This document shows positions 60,841-64,000 of a DNA stretch of 64,000 bases, one piece after another. The notes beneath the pieces are model-generated. The model had not been told where the DNA came from. It worked only from the letters and a program-made list of their open reading frames with translations, and ran no database searches. The DNA is from Planctomycetota bacterium (GTDB lineage: Bacteria; Planctomycetota; JAJSAM01; JAJVHW01), in assembly GCA_024280885.1 (NCBI GenBank), contig JAJRPF010000045.1:124001-188000 (forward strand), given 5' to 3'. The first letter of the stretch is position 1; every line of letters starts with the position of its first letter. A program made the position numbers and the translations under genes.

Positions 60841-62181
60841 TTATGCCGTGACGGGCCTGACGCTTTGGGGAATTCGCCACTCGGGAGCGGCGGCGGTGTC
60901 GGACTGAGAGCGCCGCCGGCCCCCCTCTTCGCGACCGTGGCCGGCCCGACTCCAAGAAGTGGAACGGAACCGGGGGAACTCCAACAGCACGACCGCCCAG
61001 GTCAGGGCGAGTGCCATCAGGGTGCCGGCGACCCAGAAGGGGCGAGGGTGGGCGGGGTCGGTGGCTTCGAGGGAGGCGGGCAGGAGCAGCATGCCGACGG
61101 CGGGGCCCAGGATGCGCGCCATCGAGAGGCTGGCCTGGTTGACGCCGAGGATCTCGCCCTGCATGTTCTCGAGCGTGCGCAGGCTCAGTAGGTTGGCCAT
61201 CGAGGTCGTGACCATGGCGAAGCCGAAGACTCCCACGGGGAGGGCAGCCCACGCGTGCCACTGCTCGGTGGAGAGCGCGACGCCCAGGAGACCGACCGAG
61301 AGGAGCGCGCAGCCCAGGACGTTGAAGCGCAGTTCACCGACCTTCGGGAGATAGCGGCGCACCACGAAACCCTGCGCGACCAGCAGGGCGAACCCGAGGT
61401 ACATGAAGAGCGCTGCGTTGACCGAGACGTCGTAGCCGAGTCGGGCGCGGGCGAACAGGGCGAGCGTGCCTTCCAGGTTTGCGAAGCAGAACGTGGCGAA
61501 GAATTGGAGCAGGATGATCGACGTGACCGTCGGAAGTGCCAGAGCCTTGCCGAGGGCCTGGAAGCCTGCCCATCCGCGGCGTCCGGAGCGAACGCGGTTC
61601 TCCGGCTCGACGAGCGAGCGAAACGCGGTGAACAGAGCGAGAGCTGAGAGTCCTGCCGCGAAGAACCCGGGCGCGGGCCGACCGACGTAATCGTTGGCGA
61701 GACCGCCGATCGCCGGGCCGATCAGCGCCATGCCCTTGCCGCGGGTCTGCGCGTCCGTGACATCGGCGATGTACGCGTACGCGGTGCCGATCGTCGCCCC
61801 GAAGAGGCCCGCGAGCGTGCGCGAGATGAGCAGGACAGGAACGGGATCGGTAGACCCGAGCGCCTAGTGGACGCCGTCGACCTCGGCTAACCCGAAGCAC
61901 ACGTAGGAGATCGTCGAACCGGCGAGACCGATCATCATGATCGGGCGGCGACCGTGGCGGTCGGAGAGGCGACCCCACAGCGGCGCGAAGACGAACTGCA
62001 TCGCGCTGAACGACGACATCAACAGCGCGAGCATGACCGGGCTCGCGCCGTAGTCGTCGGCGTGCTGCGGCAGGAGCGGCAGGACGATGCCGAATCCGAG
62101 CAGATCGATCATGACGGCCAGGAACAGGGCGCCGAGGGGCGAGCGGGCCTTCGGAGTGGAAGCCATGGGAGCGCGGAGCAT
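60841..62181 (-). pseudogene. MFS drug-efflux-type transporter with an in-frame TAG
   Basis: Reading continuously in one frame, 446 codons encode a complete 12-helix MFS protein of the TetA-like type: MIDLLGFGIVLPLLPQHA (helix 1), WGRLSDRHGRRPIMMIGLAG (loop 2-3 signature) and ISRTLAGLFGATIGTAYAYI, with helices continuing to the end. Codon 106 (61866-61864) is TAG, in the loop after helix 3, and no other stop intervenes. The downstream part has its own ATG at 61731 but would lack helices 1-4. It is probably a recent nonsense mutation or a sequence error. Starts at 62181 or 62166 are possible. Confidence 0.8.
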
Positions 62182-62276
62182 CCCAGATGTGAATGCAGAG
62201 CCAAGTCGCGTCCGGCGGTGTCACGCCGCGTGCCGTAGTCGCCCCCGGGTCGGCGGGTTGGCGGGTCGGACTCAGC

Positions 62277-62978
62277 TCAACAGTCGAGCGTCTGCCAGAG
62301 CGCGTTCACCAGGATGAGGTCTGCTGGCAGATCCACGTCCACCGACCGCTCAGCGGGCATCTCCACAGGCCGACAGGTGTCGCCGTAGAGGCGGCCCGAG
62401 TCGAGGACGTCGCGACGCATGACATAGACCGCGCCGTTGCGGCGCCAGGCCGTTTCGCCCAAGTCCTGGCGGCGCGTCCCTTCGGCTTCCACGACGACGT
62501 AGGGCAGAAGTTGGTCGTCCTCGATCCGCTTGGTCTTGGCAGGGTGGTGCGTACGACACACCGTCACGACCGAATCGGCGCCTGTCGCGATGGCTTTTCT
62601 GACAGCGCGGTCGATGTCGTCCGCGCGGCGCAGGGGCGCTGTCGGCTGCAGGATGCAGACCCACTCGTAGCGAGCGTCTCCGGCTGCTTCGATCGTTGTG
62701 AGAGCGTGCAGGAGTACCGGCAGTGTCGGCGTCGCGTCCTCCGCGAGGTCCGTCGGTCGCAGGAACGGCACATCCCCGCCCGCATCTCGCGCAACCTGTG
62801 CAATCTCCTCGTCCTCGGTCGAGACGACGGTGCGGGTCAGCGTCGATGCGGCGGCGGCCTGACGAATAGCGTGCACGACCAGCGGCACGCCATCGACCAG
62901 GGCCAGGTTCTTGCGAAGGATGCCACGTGACCCGCCGCGCGCCGGGATGACGCCCAGGACCCGAGGTTCCGTGCTCAT
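62277..62978 (-). CDS. neuA: Acylneuraminate cytidylyltransferase-like protein
   Basis: A 233-residue nucleotidyltransferase activating a nonulosonic or related sugar as CMP ester. The signature VIPARGGSRGILRKNLALVD binds CTP; LQPTAPLRRADDIDRAV and RRNGAVYVMRRDVL are typical of the CMP-NeuAc/CMP-legionaminate synthetase family, and the C terminus has DVDLPADL. The exact sugar cannot be told. The ATG overlaps the stop of the upstream glycosyltransferase (ATGA), so both belong to a surface-glycan operon that continues beyond the window. Confidence 0.85.
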   Translation of the reverse strand: MSTEPRVLGVIPARGGSRGILRKNLALVDGVPLVVHAIRQAAAASTLTRTVVSTEDEEIAQVARDAGGDVPFLRPTDLAEDATPTLPVLLHALTTIEAAGDARYEWVCILQPTAPLRRADDIDRAVRKAIATGADSVVTVCRTHHPAKTKRIEDDQLLPYVVVEAEGTRRQDLGETAWRRNGAVYVMRRDVLDSGRLYGDTCRPVEMPAERSVDVDLPADLILVNALWQTLDC

Positions 62979-64000
62979 GCCGATCTCTCCTTCGTCGTGA
63001 TGGCCCGCCGATAGACGTCGAGATAGGCTTCCACTGTCCGCTCGACTGTGTGGAGGCGGGCGCGCTCGCGCCCCGCCGCCACGAGCCGCGCACGCTCGCC
63101 CTCGTCTTCCAGAAGTTGCCGCAAGGCGGTCTCGAGCGCCCCCGCGTCGTCGGGAGGGACCAGCACGGCCGCCTCCCCCACCACCTCGGGGATACCGTCG
63201 GTCCGAGACGCCACGACGGGCGTACCGCAGGCCATGCCCTCGAGAATCACGAGGCCGAACGGTTCTCGGCGCGAGGGGACCGCCTGAACCGCGGCCGAGC
63301 GCAGAAGCTCGACAAGGGCGCGGCGCTCGACGAAGCCGAGGAGCTCGACCCGATCCGCGACGCCGAGATCCACAACAAGCTGCGCCAGTGCGTCGCGCTG
63401 CTCCCCACGACCGGCGATCTTCAGGTGCAGCCCGGGGATCGCCGCGACCGCCCGGATCAGGACGTCGAAGCCCTTCTTCGGATGGAGTTCCCCGACCGCG
63501 GCCACGCCGGCTCGCTCGTGACCCGGCTCATCGTCACGCACCAACTCACGCTCCATATCCGCCGGAAGCGCGTTGGGGACGGCCTCGAAGTGGGCACGCT
63601 GGGGCTCCGACGCCAGGTCCCGCGCGGAACGGAGCGTCGCCTCCGACGGAGCCGTCACCACAGCGGCGGCACCGAGGACGGTGCGGACAGCGCGGCGCCC
63701 GAGGGCATCCTGTTCGACCATGTCCCCGACCACGTCCCGTCCGTGCGCGGTCGCGACCAGCGGCACGCCGCGGGTCGCACAGGCCCCCGGCAGCAGGTAC
63801 GCGAGCGCGGATTGCAGAAAATGGAGGTGAACGACCTGGGGACGGAACGATGCGAGCAATTCGTCGACCTGCTGGCGCGCCGCACCGACGCGGCGCGCGA
63901 ACCCAGCAATCGCGCGCGGGCGCAACGCCGGACGCCCCAGCCGCACGCGCTCGACGAGCAACCCGTCGAGCGTCTCCTTCTCGGCGAGCCCCTCGCTCCA
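62975..64000 (-). CDS. Glycosyltransferase family 4, N terminus off the window
   Basis: This GT-B retaining glycosyltransferase is cut by the right edge; 341 residues plus stop are present and the frame stays open to the last base. It contains VVHLHFLQSALAYLL and ATAHGRDVVGD of the acceptor half, then AVGELHPKKGFDVLIRAVAA, the donor-binding VPSRREPFGLVILEGMACGT and PVVASRTDGIPEVV with the conserved EPFGLVxLE. An in-frame TTG at 63961 is not the real start because the acceptor domain needs more residues. It is coupled to the cytidylyltransferase gene by ATGA overlap. Probably it builds a surface polysaccharide. Confidence 0.88.
   Translation of the reverse strand, partial: WSEGLAEKETLDGLLVERVRLGRPALRPRAIAGFARRVGAARQQVDELLASFRPQVVHLHFLQSALAYLLPGACATRGVPLVATAHGRDVVGDMVEQDALGRRAVRTVLGAAAVVTAPSEATLRSARDLASEPQRAHFEAVPNALPADMERELVRDDEPGHERAGVAAVGELHPKKGFDVLIRAVAAIPGLHLKIAGRGEQRDALAQLVVDLGVADRVELLGFVERRALVELLRSAAVQAVPSRREPFGLVILEGMACGTPVVASRTDGIPEVVGEAAVLVPPDDAGALETALRQLLEDEGERARLVAAGRERARLHTVERTVEAYLDVYRRAITTKERSA

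Noticed and set aside
61864..61866. TAG recoding (pyrrolysine or readthrough) in the MFS gene
   Set aside because: No downstream element or dedicated tRNA was seen and transporters of this type do not use recoding. A nonsense mutation or sequence error is simpler.

Overview
This is 64 kb of GC-rich bacterial chromosome (roughly two thirds G+C by eye), densely coded on both strands, with many operons whose genes overlap as ATGA or GTGA. Several traits point to a planctomycete-like bacterium with a Gram-negative envelope: a TPR protein with two RNA-polymerase-alpha C-terminal-like domains, a PEP-CTERM-type exported protein, very large secreted Ig-like/glycine-rich proteins, a giant sigma-factor fusion, and a stand-alone DUF58/VWA cluster. 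The assignment is inferred from gene content; no rRNA is present.

Layout. 1-780: the start of murA (minus strand), then two abutting palindromic MITE-like elements. 775-6967: two paralogous secreted Ig-like/glycine-rich proteins. 7.7-12.3 kb (plus): TPR/alpha-CTD protein, ruvA, asnS, moxR. 12.6-16.9 kb: secreted Ig-like/propeller-like protein with a clear promoter, a single-domain response regulator, and a secreted Lys/Ala-rich protein. 17.0-25.4 kb (minus): a compact operon-like run of lipoprotein, LtaS-like sulfatase, prenyl synthase, NAD kinase, lipoprotein, DUF58, VWA and coiled-coil protein. 25.5-28.0 kb: secreted lipase-like protein and a decayed nucleotidyltransferase locus. 28,046-33,132: a 5.1-kb integrated element in the 3' end of tRNA-Gln with att duplication, integrase, excisionase-like gene and Rep_trans-type initiator. 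33.3-36.4 kb: xseB-xseA-rny. 36.9-43.4 kb: envelope and secreted proteins, pabC-pabB, xerC/D, DUF423. 43.5-47.1 kb: a 1,223-residue sigma factor joined through a transmembrane helix to a large predicted extracytoplasmic region. 47.1-52.4 kb: palindrome-rich spacer, DUF4863 protein, alpha/beta hydrolase, fumC, 2-phosphoglycerate-kinase-like protein. 52.4-58.1 kb: a phosphate-uptake operon pstS-phoU-pstC-pstA-pstB1-pstB2 behind three phased 11-bp repeats. 58.3-64.0 kb: a small zinc-ribbon protein behind a sigma-54-like promoter, tRNA-Lys, a frameshifted mrr between direct repeats, a PEP-CTERM protein, an MFS gene with an in-frame TAG, and surface-sugar genes running off the right edge.

The most unusual biology is in signal transduction. 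The pst operon encodes PhoU fused to an arsenate-reductase/low-molecular-weight-phosphatase-like domain that has lost its catalytic Cys and Arg. It also encodes two PstB ATPases whose motif losses are complementary, so a heterodimer would have one canonical and one degenerate ATP site. The sigma-factor fusion looks like a one-piece membrane sensor and transcription factor. Three genes show explicit inactivating lesions (antitoxin-like partner, mrr, MFS), one more is a chimeric nucleotidyltransferase, and the tRNA-Gln island is well delimited.
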